DNA from: Branchiostoma floridae
Taxonomy: Eukaryota > Chordata > Leptocardii > Amphioxiformes > Branchiostomatidae
NCBI RefSeq assembly: GCF_000003815.2
Contig: NC_049980.1
Span: 34,883,172 to 34,939,546, forward strand
Length of the DNA: 56,375 bases
Direction: 5' to 3'
The notes below the pieces were generated by a model. That model did no database searches, was not told where the DNA came from, and worked only from the letters and a program-made list of their open reading frames with translations. This document shows, piece after piece, positions 54,360 to 56,375 of the stretch (the first letter of the stretch is position 1; the number at the start of each line of letters is the position of its first letter). The position numbers and the translations under genes are program-made.

Positions 54360-55570
54360 TGGGATGTTCCATTCTCTGACTCTGCGCTGATGGTCCACTA
54401 AGAGGCTGTTCATTAATCATCCCAGTCTAGTCCTTTGGATGTACCTTTCTGGCAGTGAATGCTCCACTGTGCATGACTCCAAAGTTGAGATGGCTGACTG
54501 CCAGGTTCATGTACATGACCTCCTCCAGCCCACTGGGCTTCACAATGGCAGTATCAGCAGCAGGACATTCATCAAACAGAGGAAACTCACCTAAAACCTG
54601 TCATTTAAGTCCCACTGGGTTCTGGGGGTACTGGAGGTCACAGTACAGTCAAACCTGCCCAAGCAACCACCTGGCGATTCACCTCACCTGACTGCCATGT
54701 ACATGTACATGACCTTCCCAGCCCACTGGGCTTCACAATGGCAGGACATTAATCAAACTTAAGATGAGTCTGTCCATCAACCATGCCAGTGTAGTCCTTT
54801 CTCCGACTCTGTGCTGAATGGTTCACTGTGCAAAATTCTCACTGAGAAACCTGACAGCCTGGAACATGTACATGACCTCCAGTCCAGCCCACTGGGCACC
54901 ACAATGGAAGTATCAGCAGCAGGACATTAATCGAACAGAGGAAACTCACCTAAAACCTGTCATTTATGTCTCACTGGGTTCTGGGGCTATTAGAGGTTAG
55001 GTACAGTCAAACCTGCCCAAGCAACCACCTGCCCATTCACTTCACTTGACTGTCAGACCTGTACATGTACATGGCCTCCCAGCCCACTGGGCTTCACAAT
55101 GGGACCTCAGTAGCAGGACATTAATCAAACTGAGCCTGTCATTTTGTCTCAGTGAATTCTGAGGGTATAAGAGGTCATGGTACAGTCAAACCTGCCCAAG
55201 CAACCACCTGTCCATTTACCTCACCTGACTGCCATGTACATGTACATGACCTTCCCAGTCCACTGGGCTTCACAATGGCACCATCAGCAGCAGGACATCA
55301 TTCAAACTTTCAAGAGCCTGTCATTCATGTCCCACTGGGTTCTGGGGGGGGGGGGTATTAGAGGTCACGGTACAGTTAAAGCTGCCCAAGCAACTACCTG
55401 GCCATTCACCTTACTTGACTGCCAGGTACATGTACATGACCTTCCAGCCCACTGGGCTTCACAATGGCAGGTCAGCAGCAGGACATTAATCAAACTGAGA
55501 AAACTCACTAAAACCTGTCATTCATGACCCACTGGGTTCTGGGGCTACTAGAGGTCACAGTACTTATCTC
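54360..55570. repeat. 180-190-base tandem array, about 6 copies
   Basis: Units contain GTACATGTACATGACCTTCC, AGCCCACTGGGCTTCACAAT, GCAGCAGGACATTAATCAAA and CCCACTGGGTTCTGGGG. From the second copy on they also contain ACAGTCAAACCTGCCCAAGC, the start of the CAGTCAAACCTG MITE family. Confidence 0.92.
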
Positions 55571-55574
55571 ATAT

Positions 55575-56320
55575 AGAGAACTCTCAATAGACAATAGAGA
55601 ACTCATACAAATGTATGTAGATAGAGTTTGTCAGGCCAGGTAGGAACGGCTGGTTCCATTTTAGGCCGAGACCACCATTTTACATCCCTTCTAAAAGACA
55701 AATGCAATCCCTTAGAACATGTATCTGGCAATGAAAACTCAGTTTCATCCATGCACTTACCAACCTGTAATATGTTCTATAATGTTCAATATATCATATT
55801 ATATATTGTCAGTAAGATTTGGTGATTGACTGTACGTCAACTCCTCTTGTTTTCCCCTTGATCGTTACCAACAACTGACAGGGAAAATTCCATCAGGAGA
55901 AACTGGTGCTTCAATAGTTCTCTTGTTGATGGTTTTGCTGATTGACAGTCGGATAAGGAGATTAAAGGTCAACGACTGTGTTATTGTGTTTGTGTTGTTA
56001 AGAATAGCACAAGTATATTTAGTAGGAATTCCCCAGTGTCAGATCATAACAGGGAGCCCTATAGCTAGCTACACTGGCAAGCTGCAAGAAAGGGATGATA
56101 TTGACTGAGAATTATGTTTCTTATTTGACAGGGAATTAAAGTTTAGACATCTATTGACCCTGGTGAACAATATTATACTTATAGTACTATAGTATATGGA
56201 GGTGAGACATCCGTGTAAACAATATTAAATATTTATCATGTTAAACGATCACAAGTTTTTCCAGTTACTTCCCATGAACCATTCTTGACCCTTTCTGCAT
56301 ACCAGCTCATTTATAGTGAT
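55575..56320. other. Intron, no exon recognised
   Basis: A phrase shared with 44832 is at 55638. No supported coding sequence. Confidence 0.35.
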
Positions 56321-56375
56321 GTTGAAGAAGAGTGATGGATGTCACTTCAAACGTCTGGAAGAAATCTATTTAGAA
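56321..56375 (+). mobile_element. Penelope-like 3' tail with hammerhead-like module, copy e (cut by window edge)
   Basis: TTGAAGA, hairpin AGTGA-TGGATG-TCACT, then CAAACGTCTGGAAG, closely matching 25994-26030. Confidence 0.4.

Overview
The window looks like a chordate-type animal genome scaffold, most likely amphioxus (Branchiostoma). This is inferred from style, not from a search: small exons with GT-AG junctions inside long non-coding DNA, tRNA-derived SINEs, many short inverted-repeat transposons (MITEs), LINE and Penelope-like fragments, and very many minisatellites. There are four runs of N (assembly gaps). No prokaryotic operon, CRISPR array or rRNA gene was seen.

Three pieces of real protein-coding sequence stand out. 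(1) At the left edge, minus strand, one uninterrupted frame of 740 codons (2222 to 1) runs off the window. It encodes a degenerate J-like domain, a C4 zinc ribbon, a coiled coil and an SGNH/GDSL esterase with its catalytic residues visible. It is either an intronless gene or, perhaps more likely, ORF1 of a CR1/L2-like retrotransposon. (2) Between 6.5 and 21.7 kb, minus strand, lies what I think is the main discovery: a small single-pass membrane protein gene. At least three, probably four, alternative first exons (21.6, 18.9, 15.9 and 9.9 kb) each carry their own ATG and a transmembrane segment. Each ends in phase 0 at a splice donor and can join the same 39-base basic exon (7.8 kb) and the same His-rich terminal exon (6.5 to 6.7 kb). 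The first part of the His-rich exon has been copied three more times inside a CA-rich microsatellite, each copy with a splice acceptor and a length divisible by three. (3) On the plus strand at 38.9 to 40.0 kb are the first two coding exons of a larger gene with a basic, Ser/Pro-rich N-terminus, loosely like the N-termini of MCTP proteins. The remaining 16 kb would be its next intron.

The rest is repeat biology. From 9 to 30 kb and 46 to 53 kb there are several MITEs with intact terminal inverted repeats: TTAA-flanked at 11.9 and 12.9 to 13.6 kb, a GCGGCTGG-flanked hAT-like one at 48.8 kb, and a 760-base foldback element at 28.7 kb. From 22 to 33.4 kb GC-rich minisatellites follow one another (units of 20 to 52 bases). 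From 48.7 to 51.4 kb a satellite of about 170 bases has been invaded by three separate elements, one of them a Penelope-like 3' fragment with a 13-base target duplication. From 54.4 to 55.6 kb there is a second complex tandem array.

A recurring module, seen at five sites, has a CTGA box, a short hairpin usually with a TGGATG or TGGATT loop, and a GAAACG box. It resembles the core of the hammerhead ribozymes known from Penelope-like elements and deserves folding and a cleavage test. Regulatory candidates are three CCAAT boxes spaced 31 to 32 bases upstream of one variable first exon, and three perfect CArG boxes followed by a TATA box at 6.0 to 6.15 kb.
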